IMG/VR virus record: IMGVR_UViG_3300030116_000212 | Coordinates: 1 to 28,668 of that record | From: a virus | Strand: one strand, 5' to 3' | DNA: 28,668 nucleotides | Shown here: one piece after another, positions 7,408 through 13,224 of the stretch | Layout: the number at the start of each line of letters is the position of its first letter | Numbering within the stretch: the stretch's first letter is position 1 | Position numbers and translations under genes: made by a program | The notes under the pieces: model-generated | Told to the model about the DNA's origin: nothing | What the model saw: the letters and a program-made list of their open reading frames with translations, nothing else | Databases searched by the model: none

Positions 7408-7802
7408 TGGCAATAACATCTTTAATAGCACCAGCTACAAAACTAATATCTAAATTTGTAAAAGATAAAGATTTACAACAAAAATTAAGTCATGAAATAT
7501 CTACTATGGCAGAAAAACACGCACAACAACTAGCATTAGCACAAATAAAATTAAATACCGAAGAAGCTAAAGGCAACTGGTTTCAGTCGTCTTGGCGACC
7601 TTTGATTGGTTGGATTTGTGCAATATCTTTAGGTATAAATTTTATGATTGTGCCTATTTGTGCTGGATTTGGGATAACAATACCCCAAGCAGATATGTCA
7701 ATTATGATGCCACTATTATTAGGTATGTTAGGCATAGGGGGTTTGAGAACATTTGAAAAATATAAAAAAGTAGATACTAAAGGAAGTGTAGGTAAAAAAT
7801 AG
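7407..7802 (+). CDS. Holin (Holin_3TMs-like)
   Basis: The protein has 131 residues. Its N-terminal half is helical and charged (KFVKDKDLQQKLSHEISTM, AEKHAQQLALAQ). It is followed by the signature NWFQSSWRPLIGW near residues 57-69 and hydrophobic segments at about 66-88 and 95-112. This matches the 3TM holin family, which forms lethal holes in the inner membrane. It lies immediately after the endolysin (TAATG overlap). The stop follows GGT AAA AAA, and a further 52 codons are open in the -1 frame. The call is firm; whether a longer form is made is unknown. Confidence 0.85.
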   Translation: MAITSLIAPATKLISKFVKDKDLQQKLSHEISTMAEKHAQQLALAQIKLNTEEAKGNWFQSSWRPLIGWICAISLGINFMIVPICAGFGITIPQADMSIMMPLLLGMLGIGGLRTFEKYKKVDTKGSVGKK

Positions 7803-7957
7803 AAAAAGAAAAAAATGAACAATCGGATATATATGCAGATGAGGAACTGTTAGGTACAGACAACGCATGGACTGAAAAAGATAAACTAAAAACAAAAAAA
7901 GAAAATAAAAAAACTTTTTATAATGATTTCAATTATGTATACTATAATGAACAATAA
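7796..7957 (+). other. 52-codon frame without a start, -1 relative to the holin; possible frameshift extension
   Basis: Starting just before the holin stop, the -1 frame is open for 52 codons from the ATA at 7799 (IEKEKNEQSDIYADEELLGTD, then NAWTEKD, ending YNDFNYVYYNEQ). The composition looks protein-like. No ATG, GTG or TTG start exists in the frame; a TAA lies at 7793-7795. It could be reached by slippage on the A6 run 7794-7799, by an ATA start, or it may be a gene whose start was destroyed by a one-base deletion or sequence error. The heptamer T AAA AAA is not a canonical slippery site. Confidence 0.4.
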
Positions 7958-7968
7958 AGGAGGTTAAT

Positions 7969-8061
7969 ATGCCATATCATACTGGTAAAGGTACACATTC
8001 AAAAGGAATGAAGAAAAAAGGTAAGAAGAAGAAAAAGAAAATGGGTAAAAAGAAAAGATAG
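7969..8061 (+). CDS. Tiny extremely basic protein (30 aa)
   Basis: It encodes MPYHTGKGTHSKGMKKKGKK and then an almost pure Lys/Gly/Arg tail ending GKKKR. The ribosome site AAAGGAGG lies 7956-7963, the best match in the region, so expression is likely to be strong. The stop overlaps the GTG of the next gene (TAGTG). Similar MPYxxxK-type peptides occur in marine phages. Such a peptide would bind DNA or RNA; roles in packaged DNA condensation or host nucleoid effects are guesses. It is the first of three tiny basic genes ending at a terminator. Confidence 0.7.
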   Translation: MPYHTGKGTHSKGMKKKGKKKKKKMGKKKR

Positions 8062-8243
8062 TGGTTAAAGTTGCATCTATAAAAAAATTTACTCAAGACC
8101 TTACTCCAAGACAACGTAAAACTATGAATAGACATGCACGACACCATAGTTTAAAGCACATGCGTGAAATGGCTAAAGACTTAAGAAAAGGTAGGACATT
8201 CGCACAAGCACACGTTAGAGCAATGAGGTCAGTAGGAAAATGA
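8061..8243 (+). CDS. Small basic protein, conserved phage type
   Basis: The 60-residue protein has the pattern LTPRQRKTMNRHARHHS, then HMREMAKDLRKG, then TFAQAHVRAMRSVGK. Proteins with the same layout (RTMxxHxxHH, KHMxxMxxxMRxGxTFxxAHxxAMxxVGK) recur in marine and environmental phages and have no established function. It is helical, His/Arg/Lys-rich and has no Cys. The start is GTG, coupled to the previous stop. It overlaps the next gene by four bases (ATGA). It is probably nucleic-acid binding or virion-associated, by charge only. Confidence 0.7.
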   Translation: MVKVASIKKFTQDLTPRQRKTMNRHARHHSLKHMREMAKDLRKGRTFAQAHVRAMRSVGK

Positions 8244-8377
8244 GTGGATTTACTACAACTGCAACTATATCAGAACTAATTAATAAACGCCCTATAAGAA
8301 AAAGACGTAAGAGTTTCAAAGCAACAAATAAAAGAAAGAACCTAAGAGCTACCCAAAAGCTCTTAAAACTTTCATAA
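8240..8377 (+). CDS. Small basic hypothetical protein (45 aa)
   Basis: The ATG overlaps the previous stop (ATGA). It encodes MSGFTTTATISELINKRP, then a strongly basic stretch RKRRKSFKATNKRKN, ending QKLLKLS. It is the last gene before the terminator at 8395-8428 and so probably the last gene of the late transcript. I do not recognise it; the coupling and the shared basic character suggest a unit with the two genes before it. Confidence 0.6.
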   Translation: MSGFTTTATISELINKRPIRKRRKSFKATNKRKNLRATQKLLKLS

Positions 8378-8394
8378 TATTTCTCCTAATATAA

Positions 8395-8428
8395 AACCCT
8401 AGCTTGTCATAAGGCTAGGGTTCTCTTT
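8395..8428 (+). terminator. Strong rho-independent terminator ending the late transcript
   Basis: AACCCTAGC (8395-8403) pairs perfectly with GCTAGGGTT (8414-8422) over a 10-base loop, followed by CTCTTT. It lies 17 bases after the last late-type gene and upstream of the early promoter region, a natural boundary between the late and early blocks. Confidence 0.75.
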
Positions 8429-8498
8429 ATATATAAAAAACCTACTGTGTCATAAATATCACACTAAAAATTATTTTTTGTAATTATGAAAATAACTA

Positions 8499-8529
8499 TT
8501 GAATAACCTAAAAATTCTGCTAGGTTATT
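8499..8529 (+). promoter_or_regulatory. Promoter/operator unit 1 of the early region
   Basis: TTGAAT (8499-8504) lies 16 bases before TAGGTT (8521-8526). The same interval carries a perfect 9-base inverted repeat, AATAACCTA (8502-8510) and TAGGTTATT (8521-8529), separated by 10 bases. The arrangement is repeated at 9209-9237. A repressor or activator binding the palindrome would cover both promoter boxes. The -10 box is a weak match to TATAAT, so a phage-modified or activated promoter is possible. A role as an RNA hairpin is an alternative. Confidence 0.5.
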
Positions 8530-8569
8530 AATAATGAAGATATTTAATAATAATAATAATGAGGATAAA

Positions 8570-9163
8570 ATGAAAAAATTTAATTTCGAAAAAATAGATA
8601 CAACTTTCAAAAGTAAAAATTATACTGGAGATGAGATTGTAGTTAAAGATGCTATGAAATATGAGTATGAGTTTCTTAAAGATCATATTGAAGTAGACAA
8701 AATATATCTTACTGACCAAGAAAAAGAAATATGGTCAATGGTAAAAGATTACGTTGTTAATAAAAAACAAACAACACTTAGACATACTAGCCTTGCCGAT
8801 AAACTTAAAGATTATGTTTGGAAAACTATAGGTCATAGACAATCACCAAAAAATTATAGTTATGCTAATGAGAGTGGTTACTCTGATATGTACCCATACG
8901 AAATAGTAAAAGTAGTTAGTGAAAACACTATTGAGATTAGACCAATGGACACAGAAAGAGATGATTCAGTAGAGCTTAAATGGGTATCTGGTGGGTTTGC
9001 TGGTCATTGTGTTAATCAAGGTGAGCAGAAATGGTTTTATAAATCAAACCCAGACAATCCTGTTAAAAGAATCAGAAGAAGAAAAGATGGTTACTTTTAT
9101 AATCATTGTAATAGAGTTTATCTTGAGCAAGAGCCAAGAAAATTTCACGACTATAACTTTTAA
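8570..9163 (+). CDS. Early hypothetical protein with a GGFAGHCVNQ...FHDYNF domain
   Basis: I chose the ATG at 8570, preceded by AATGAGGATAAA; an in-frame ATG at 8534 would add an Asn-rich leader and has no ribosome site. From 8570 the protein is 197 residues. The N-terminal half is acidic and helical (DAMKYEYEFLKDHIEVDKIYL). The C-terminal half has ESGYSDMYPYEIVKVVSENT, then GGFAGHCVNQGEQKWFY, RIRRRKDGYFY and a terminal EPRKFHDYNF. A domain with this pattern is widespread in phages and marine bacteria without a known function. It is the first gene of the early block, followed by its own terminator, so it may act early against or on the host. Confidence 0.75.
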   Translation: MKKFNFEKIDTTFKSKNYTGDEIVVKDAMKYEYEFLKDHIEVDKIYLTDQEKEIWSMVKDYVVNKKQTTLRHTSLADKLKDYVWKTIGHRQSPKNYSYANESGYSDMYPYEIVKVVSENTIEIRPMDTERDDSVELKWVSGGFAGHCVNQGEQKWFYKSNPDNPVKRIRRRKDGYFYNHCNRVYLEQEPRKFHDYNF

Positions 9164-9166
9164 TAT

Positions 9167-9197
9167 AAGGGTGTTTAATCACACCCTTTCTTATTTT
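9167..9197 (+). terminator. Terminator after the first early gene
   Basis: AAGGGTGT (9167-9174) pairs with ACACCCTT (9181-9188) over a 6-base loop, followed by TCTTATTTT. It begins four bases after the stop codon and makes the first early gene a single-gene transcript ahead of the second promoter unit. Confidence 0.75.
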
Positions 9198-9208
9198 GTA
9201 TAAAGGGT

Positions 9209-9237
9209 TTGACAAAACCTAGAAAATAAATTAGGTT
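9209..9237 (+). promoter_or_regulatory. Promoter/operator unit 2 of the early region
   Basis: A consensus -35 TTGACA (9209-9214) lies 17 bases before TAGGTT (9232-9237). AACCTA (9216-9221) and TAGGTT form an inverted repeat with a 10-base spacer, matching the geometry at 8502-8529. The downstream 18 bases starting with TAGGTTATT are identical in both units (8521-8538 and 9232-9249). It probably drives the long early operon from 9275 onward. Confidence 0.6.
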
Positions 9238-9274
9238 ATTAATAATGAATAATAATAATAAAAAGGAGAAAATA

Positions 9275-9622
9275 ATGAAGAGAAGTTTTATGAATCAAGA
9301 TCAAAAGCATAGATATTTTACTAAGCAAGTTAAAAGAAGTAAAAGACAACTTTTAAAACAAAACTTTAAATATGATGCTACTAAAATTAATCCTATAAAG
9401 ATGCAATTTACTTTAGAAGAATTAGGACAGCTTGTATCAGCATTAGAAATTTCCATAAGTAAAGACAAAGTTTTAAATGGCAAAATAGAAATGCCAGAAG
9501 AGTTTGTTGATAATAGAAGAAAGTTTATGGAAACTTTACAATCTGAAATAGAAAACAAATGGAAAGAAGTTTACAGAAGCGAAGATCAAGACATAGTAAG
9601 AAAAAACAAGGAGAGTGCTTAA
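9275..9622 (+). CDS. Early hypothetical protein
   Basis: The ATG at 9275 follows AAAAAGGAGAAAATA; an upstream in-frame ATG at 9245 would add an Asn/Lys leader (MNNNNKKEKI) and is unlikely. The 115-residue protein has a basic N-terminus (KHRYFTKQVKRSKRQLLKQN), a helical middle (FTLEELGQLVSALEISIS) and an acidic helical end. No known motif is recognised. The stop codon lies in the loop of a hairpin at 9611-9632. Confidence 0.7.
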   Translation: MKRSFMNQDQKHRYFTKQVKRSKRQLLKQNFKYDATKINPIKMQFTLEELGQLVSALEISISKDKVLNGKIEMPEEFVDNRRKFMETLQSEIENKWKEVYRSEDQDIVRKNKESA

Positions 9623-9632
9623 CAGCACTTTC
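9611..9632 (+). terminator. Hairpin spanning a stop codon (attenuator or weak terminator)
   Basis: GAGAGTGCT (9611-9619) pairs with AGCACTTTC (9624-9632), nine pairs with one G-T wobble. The four-base loop starts with the TAA stop of the preceding gene. No strong T-run follows, so partial termination or 3'-end stabilisation is more likely than a complete stop. Confidence 0.45.
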
Positions 9633-9659
9633 CTACTTAATAATAATAAGGAGAAATAA

Positions 9660-9953
9660 ATGATAATAAACGGAATACAAAGAAAAGTATCTTTAACAAT
9701 GGCATTTAAAGAAAAGGTTGCTAGTGATATTAGAGTACTAATAGAAGCTGGTCATAATACTTTCGGTAGGCTTAGAAAGAAACTGCCACAGTATGAGGAC
9801 AATGAAATCAAATCAGCTTTACGATATGCAAAGACTAACGCTATCCAGTCAGCTAAATCAGTAGGCACTAGAATGAACTCAAGATTAGTTATAAGCAGTT
9901 ATTTAATTGTAAAACCAAAGAGCAAAAAAACTTATGAGGTAATAAAAGTATGA
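9660..9953 (+). CDS. Small basic early protein, possible winged-helix
   Basis: This 97-residue basic protein follows AAGGAGAAATAA. The middle (ASDIRVLIEAGHNTFGRLRK, then LPQYEDNEIKSALRYAKTN) looks like a three-helix DNA-binding fold with F-x2-L-x2-KL as the recognition region, followed by beta strands (LVISSYLIVKP). A transcription regulator is plausible but unproven; it is a candidate for the factor binding the AACCTA/TAGGTT palindromes. The stop overlaps the next start (ATGA). Confidence 0.6.
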   Translation: MIINGIQRKVSLTMAFKEKVASDIRVLIEAGHNTFGRLRKKLPQYEDNEIKSALRYAKTNAIQSAKSVGTRMNSRLVISSYLIVKPKSKKTYEVIKV

Positions 9954-10111
9954 TTGAAAAAAATATAAATATACAAGTTACCAATATTGAAGAAGCATTG
10001 AAGTGGATAAAGACTTGTCCATTTCAGTATGCAATATCTTCAATGCAAGGTGGGTTTTTACATATTAAAATATTTGTACCCAATGATAAAATAATAAATG
10101 AGGAGAAATAA
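9950..10111 (+). CDS. Small hypothetical protein (53 aa)
   Basis: The frame starts with an ATGA overlap and fills the gap to the next gene exactly. It encodes MIEKNINIQVTNIEEALKWI, then KTCPFQYAIS and GGFLHIKIFVPND. The alternating beta/alpha pattern looks like a small folded domain. The end of the gene contains the ribosome site (AGGAG) of the gene at 10112. No family recognised. Confidence 0.6.
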   Translation: MIEKNINIQVTNIEEALKWIKTCPFQYAISSMQGGFLHIKIFVPNDKIINEEK

Positions 10112-10402
10112 ATGACCACACAAACAGAACTACAAAGAGCAAGGCAAATAGTAGAACATAATAAAACTTTTATACTAGATGCTATTAGTCATAGATACGC
10201 AGAACTTTTTAAGTTTCTTTCAGACTATGACTATGTCCACCACAAAGGCACAGAAGAGGAAGAGCAAGAACTTTCAACTGCAATCAATTATCTTTTAGCA
10301 GAGCTACATATTAGCGAAGATGACGCAAAAAATATGTTTGAAGAATATCAAGTACAAGTTGATGACTGGAAAAACGCTTGTGGTGAAAGTGAGGATAATT
10401 AA
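10112..10402 (+). CDS. Acidic early hypothetical protein
   Basis: The 96-residue protein is strongly acidic and mostly helical (ELQRARQIVEHNKTFILDAI, then HRYAELFKFLSDYDY, then EEEEQELSTAINYLLAELHI). Small acidic early proteins in phages often inhibit host nucleic-acid enzymes or mimic DNA, but nothing here is specific. ATGAGGAGAAATAA precedes the start; the next gene begins immediately after the stop. Confidence 0.65.
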   Translation: MTTQTELQRARQIVEHNKTFILDAISHRYAELFKFLSDYDYVHHKGTEEEEQELSTAINYLLAELHISEDDAKNMFEEYQVQVDDWKNACGESEDN

Positions 10403-10564
10403 ATGAAAGAACTTAAATATTTTGATCATAATAGTACAGTTAGATTTAAAGTTATTTCTGATAATAAAATAACTTACTATTTTAAACTGCATCATATAGA
10501 TGACACTATCGGACTGTATGATAACGATATGAACTTAATAAAAGTAATAAAAGGAGAAATATAA
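10403..10564 (+). CDS. Small hypothetical protein (53 aa)
   Basis: The ATG follows the previous stop without a gap, with GAGGATAATTAA as ribosome site. It encodes MKELKYFDHNSTVRFKVISD, then KITYYFKLHHIDDTIGLYD, ending VIKGEI, a beta-rich pattern. The GGAG for the next gene lies within its last codons. No family recognised. Confidence 0.55.
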   Translation: MKELKYFDHNSTVRFKVISDNKITYYFKLHHIDDTIGLYDNDMNLIKVIKGEI

Positions 10565-10565
10565 A

Positions 10566-10766
10566 ATGAGTTCACAATTACCACAATACACGCTTAGATA
10601 TAAACTAGAGCAATTTAGATTACCAGCAATGTTAGAGTTTTTTAAAAAACACGAAGGCAAAGATTATGATAAAAAAATTGGTATTGAACAAGTTAATACA
10701 CAATATGGTCTTTACTTATATGGTCAAATAACTTTGATTGAAGAAATACTTAACAAAGAAATATAG
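10566..10766 (+). CDS. Small hypothetical protein (66 aa)
   Basis: It encodes a helical 66-residue protein (YTLRYKLEQFRLPAMLEFF, then GIEQVNTQYGLYLYGQITLI). AAAGGAGAAATATAAA precedes the ATG. No motif or membrane segment is visible. It sits in the run of small early genes and is followed after eight bases by the lipoprotein gene. Confidence 0.6.
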   Translation: MSSQLPQYTLRYKLEQFRLPAMLEFFKKHEGKDYDKKIGIEQVNTQYGLYLYGQITLIEEILNKEI

Positions 10767-10774
10767 GGGGTAAA

Positions 10775-11167
10775 ATGAACAAACACATTTTAAGACATAT
10801 TTTAAAAAGTACTCCTAAGAGGTACACATTTTGGAATACAAATATGCGTTTCAAAATATTAGTAATTTGCTTATCTGCTTTACTATTAATTTGTCTATCA
10901 AGTTGTAGTACAAAACCAATAGTAGACAGTAGAGGTAAATCACCAGCAAATATAGAGGGCGATCACAATCGCTTTCATGATGATTATTATACTTGCGTGG
11001 CTTTAGTCAAAGATCAAACCAATGTCATAGTAGATGCTGGAAAAGTAGTATATAATAATATACTAAGGATAAAAACATTATGGCTTACACCCAAGTTAGA
11101 TACCAGAAAAGATTATATAAATAATTGCCTAACTGGACGTGGCTATTCTGTACTTAATAAAAAATAA
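10775..11167 (+). CDS. Predicted lipoprotein encoded in the early region
   Basis: The 130-residue protein has a signal peptide at about residues 25-44 (RFKILVICLSALLLICLSSC) with lipobox LSSC; Cys 44 would be lipidated after signal peptidase II cleavage. The mature part is about 87 residues, with VDSRGKSPANIEGDHNRFHD and CLTGRGYSVL. An internal ATG (10844) gives a more typical short n-region, but AGGGGGTAAA supports the start at 10775. Its early rather than lysis position argues against an outer-membrane spanin. Superinfection exclusion or an acquired host envelope protein are alternatives. The call of lipoprotein is firm; function inferred. Confidence 0.75.
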   Translation: MNKHILRHILKSTPKRYTFWNTNMRFKILVICLSALLLICLSSCSTKPIVDSRGKSPANIEGDHNRFHDDYYTCVALVKDQTNVIVDAGKVVYNNILRIKTLWLTPKLDTRKDYINNCLTGRGYSVLNKK

Positions 11168-11184
11168 TAAAGGAGAAAAGTAGA

Positions 11185-11610
11185 ATGAAAGAAAACGGAA
11201 TAATAAACAAAATATATGACAATAGTGAAACGAATGACAAAGGGGTTTTTGTCAGTAATTTTACTATAGATTTAGTCAATGGTACTAGGTTGTATTGCAG
11301 AGAAAGTTTAAACCCTATGCCTTCATCTGGCGATAAAATAGGCTATGATGTAATCAACAGGAAAACTTCGGCACAGGGCAATCCATATACTAATGTGCAA
11401 AATTTAGTTGTACTAGGTGAAGGTGAAGGAGTTACCAACACACAACCAGCACCAACTACTAACGGAAATAAATCTGACAACAATAAAGACAGGTTGATTT
11501 ACGTTACAGGTATAGTTGGCAGAGCTATGTCTAGTGGTTCTTTTAGTGAAGAAAAGATTGACGTATTAACTGAAAGAGCAGTTGCATCTTTTAATAAGCA
11601 TCTTGGCTAA
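11185..11610 (+). CDS. Possible OB-fold single-strand DNA-binding type protein
   Basis: The 141-residue protein has a beta-rich N-terminus (GIINKIYDN, VFVSNFTIDLVNGTRLYCRE, GDKIGYDVI, NVQNLVVLG), the strand pattern of an OB fold. A disordered Pro/Thr/Asn linker follows at about residues 79-101. The helical tail is RLIYVTGIVGRAMSSGSFSE, then LTERAVASFNKHLG. It precedes HNH and nuclease genes, fitting a replication or recombination role. The acidic C-terminal tip typical of bacterial SSB is absent. TAAAGGAGAAAA precedes the ATG, and the stop overlaps the next ATG by one base. Confidence 0.5.
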   Translation: MKENGIINKIYDNSETNDKGVFVSNFTIDLVNGTRLYCRESLNPMPSSGDKIGYDVINRKTSAQGNPYTNVQNLVVLGEGEGVTNTQPAPTTNGNKSDNNKDRLIYVTGIVGRAMSSGSFSEEKIDVLTERAVASFNKHLG

Positions 11611-11885
11611 TGAAAGATTACAAAAAACTATTTAGCAGATATTGGGGGTATGAAGATCAGACCCCTATTTGCTGGGGTTGTAATCAAGCTGTAGGGGTGG
11701 ATATACACCATTTGATACCTAAGGGTATGGGTGGAGTAAAAAACAACAGATTAAACAGAATAGACAATTTATTTTTATTGTGCCGTCAATGTCATAATCA
11801 CGCCCATAAGAACAAAGCTATTAATGAAGAATATAAAAAAATATTATTAGAAAGAATAGAATTAAGGGAGAAGAATTTAATATGA
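11610..11885 (+). CDS. HNH endonuclease-like protein
   Basis: The 91-residue protein has the zinc-bound HNH layout: CWGC (C21, C24), DIHHLIPKGMGG (H33, H34), N53 in IDNLFLLC, and CRQCHNHAHKN (C58, C61, H62 and later His). It is short and has no extra DNA-recognition domain. In phages such proteins can be homing endonucleases or help packaging when next to terminase; here the terminase is about 3.7 kb downstream, so its role is open. It overlaps its neighbours by one base at the start and four at the end. Confidence 0.8.
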   Translation: MKDYKKLFSRYWGYEDQTPICWGCNQAVGVDIHHLIPKGMGGVKNNRLNRIDNLFLLCRQCHNHAHKNKAINEEYKKILLERIELREKNLI

Positions 11886-12052
11886 GCAAATACATAATAA
11901 ATTACAAAATGGAGTTTAAGACAAGACCAACTAAAGCAGAAGTAGAGAATAAATTGTTTGATTTATTAAAAGCTGGTTTTAGTTTAAGAACTGTAGAAGA
12001 ACAAGACGAATACATCAGAGCAAAAGAAATAAGAGAAAAGAAAAGTGCCTAA
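11882..12052 (+). CDS. Small hypothetical protein (56 aa)
   Basis: Starting with an ATGA overlap, it encodes MSKYIINYKMEFKTRPTKAE, then LFDLLKAGFSLRTVEEQDEY and a basic helical end. The beta strand plus helix pattern suggests a small compact domain. It overlaps the following GTG-started gene by eight bases. No family recognised. Confidence 0.6.
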   Translation: MSKYIINYKMEFKTRPTKAEVENKLFDLLKAGFSLRTVEEQDEYIRAKEIREKKSA

Positions 12053-12218
12053 AAAGAAAGAGGGTATAAAATTAATTTACAAAGCAGAGGAGTACTGGCG
12101 TAACTTCGTACATATGAAACGTTGTCATGTGTGCGGAGAAGTAGCAGAACATTATTACAAGTTTAAATTTTATTGTGAAAAACATTACAGAATAGAAAAA
12201 AATAAAAGAGGAGTATAA
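12045..12218 (+). CDS. Small zinc-finger protein (57 aa)
   Basis: This GTG-started frame overlaps the previous gene by eight bases and the next by one (TAATG). It encodes a basic N-terminus and then RCHVCGEVAEHYYKFKFYCEKHYRI. The CxxC (residues 27-30) and C44-x2-H47 pattern is a likely zinc-binding finger. It may bind nucleic acid or a partner protein. Its exact fit between its neighbours supports it as real. Confidence 0.6.
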   Translation: MPKKKEGIKLIYKAEEYWRNFVHMKRCHVCGEVAEHYYKFKFYCEKHYRIEKNKRGV

Positions 12219-12574
12219 TGACTGATATTTATAGCTTACAATTTGACCCACACAAATTATCACACCAACAAGAGCAGTTGGGTTTAGAGTATAGTGATAA
12301 CGACACAGCACTTGAGATATTAAAAAAGGAAGAAAAATTGATAGTAGCAGAATTAACACTTCACTATTCAAAAAACATAAAGTATAAAAATACAAGTGAA
12401 TTACAGAGTTATATACACTCTGACAAAAGATTTAGAGATTTTGTTGATAGATACAGCAAAACTTTAAAAGTTAGGAATCGTTCTAAAGTTAGATACGAAA
12501 CCTTTAAGACCTTCAGAGAAGATTTAAGGAGTAAATCTATCAATGAAGTACAACTGGCAAAACACAACATTTAA
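12218..12574 (+). CDS. Hypothetical early protein, helical
   Basis: The 118-residue protein is helical and rich in charged residues (NDTALEILKKEEKLIVAELT, then YKNTSELQSYIHSDKRF, then SKVRYETFKTFREDLRSKSI). It starts with a TAATG overlap and AAAGAGGAG upstream. It lies in the recombination/replication cluster two to three genes before the PD-(D/E)XK nuclease, so it may be a partner protein, but I do not recognise a family. Confidence 0.65.
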   Translation: MTDIYSLQFDPHKLSHQQEQLGLEYSDNDTALEILKKEEKLIVAELTLHYSKNIKYKNTSELQSYIHSDKRFRDFVDRYSKTLKVRNRSKVRYETFKTFREDLRSKSINEVQLAKHNI

Positions 12575-12590
12575 TAGAAAGGAGTATGTT

Positions 12591-12827
12591 ATGAGCCAAC
12601 CAAAAATAAAAAAACTATCACAGAAAGAAATGATATTACAACATTTGAAAGAAGGTAAAGGTATTACAAGTTTAGATGCCTTACGAAAATTCGGTTGCTT
12701 CAGATTAAGTGATAGAATATTTGTATTAAGAAAAGAAGGTAATGATATTACCACAAACTATATCACTAAAGGTGGTAAAACTTTTGCTGAATATATTTTA
12801 GAAGAAAATAAACAGGGAGAGTTTTAA
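12591..12827 (+). CDS. Helix-turn-helix protein (PF14090-like)
   Basis: The ATG at 12591 follows GAAAGGAG (12577-12584); an upstream in-frame ATG at 12543 lies inside the previous gene and lacks a site. The 78-residue protein reads LSQKEMILQHLKEGKGITSL, then DALRKFGCFRLSDRIFVLRK, then ITTNYITKGGKTFAEYIL. This fits a winged HTH of the kind common in phage early regions. It probably binds DNA as a regulator or replication accessory. It abuts the next gene without a gap. Confidence 0.75.
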   Translation: MSQPKIKKLSQKEMILQHLKEGKGITSLDALRKFGCFRLSDRIFVLRKEGNDITTNYITKGGKTFAEYILEENKQGEF

Positions 12828-13157
12828 ATGACAAAATTAACTGATGAAGAGTATTTAAATAAAGTTTGTAAAGAAAACAGATTTACTATTAAATTTAAAC
12901 AAGTCAAAACTGGTTCATCAAAAAAGAAATATGTAAATTGTATAGTGAATATGGAAGATTTAATTAAATGGAGGTTAAAATATGGTATTTCACAACAAGA
13001 TATGGTCACAATAGGTATGATGGGTATGAACCTTAGAAAGTTACAACAATTAGAGGAAAATGAAACTGCATTAATTGGTCACCAAGTTATGAGAAAAATA
13101 CGAATGAATAATTTAGTTGATGTAGAATTTATTGAAGAAGAAAATCAAAATGCGTGA
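12828..13157 (+). CDS. Early hypothetical protein
   Basis: The 109-residue protein is basic at the N-terminus and acidic at the end (DVEFIEEENQN). It has a short helical middle (MEDLIKWRLKYGISQQDMVT, then MGMNLRKLQQLEENETALI). The ISQQDMVTIG region loosely recalls a helix-turn-helix but is not convincing. The ribosome site GGGAG lies in the end of the previous gene. Function unknown. Confidence 0.65.
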   Translation: MTKLTDEEYLNKVCKENRFTIKFKQVKTGSSKKKYVNCIVNMEDLIKWRLKYGISQQDMVTIGMMGMNLRKLQQLEENETALIGHQVMRKIRMNNLVDVEFIEEENQNA

Positions 13158-13224
13158 GTATAGAGGTCTTATTATTGGGATAATTGTATTTGCAGTAGCG
13201 ATACAGTTATTTGGTGGCTTATGA
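13150..13224 (+). CDS. Single-TM micropeptide (24 aa)
   Basis: The frame encodes MREYRGLIIGIIVFAVAI and QLFGGL, a basic N-terminus followed by one hydrophobic helix. It overlaps the previous gene by eight bases and the next by four (ATGA). Tiny TM peptides like this are frequent in compact phage operons. Its precise fit between genes supports it, but length alone is not decisive. Confidence 0.45.
   Translation: MREYRGLIIGIIVFAVAIQLFGGL

Noticed and set aside
8378-8569. An integration module or attachment site in the largest gap
   Set aside because: No integrase or excisionase is recognisable in the window; the gap is explained by a terminator and a promoter/operator.
8991-9203. Plus-strand 70-codon frame overlapping the first early gene
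   Set aside because: It overlaps the conserved C-terminal domain of the 8570-9163 gene in another frame, runs through the terminator and has no ribosome site.
9240-9262. AAT repeats as a CRISPR or tandem-repeat element
   Set aside because: These are short trinucleotide runs in leaders, too short and without spacers.
12543-12590. N-terminal extension of the HTH protein from an upstream ATG
   Set aside because: It lies in the previous gene and lacks a ribosome site, while GAAAGGAG sits directly before the ATG at 12591.
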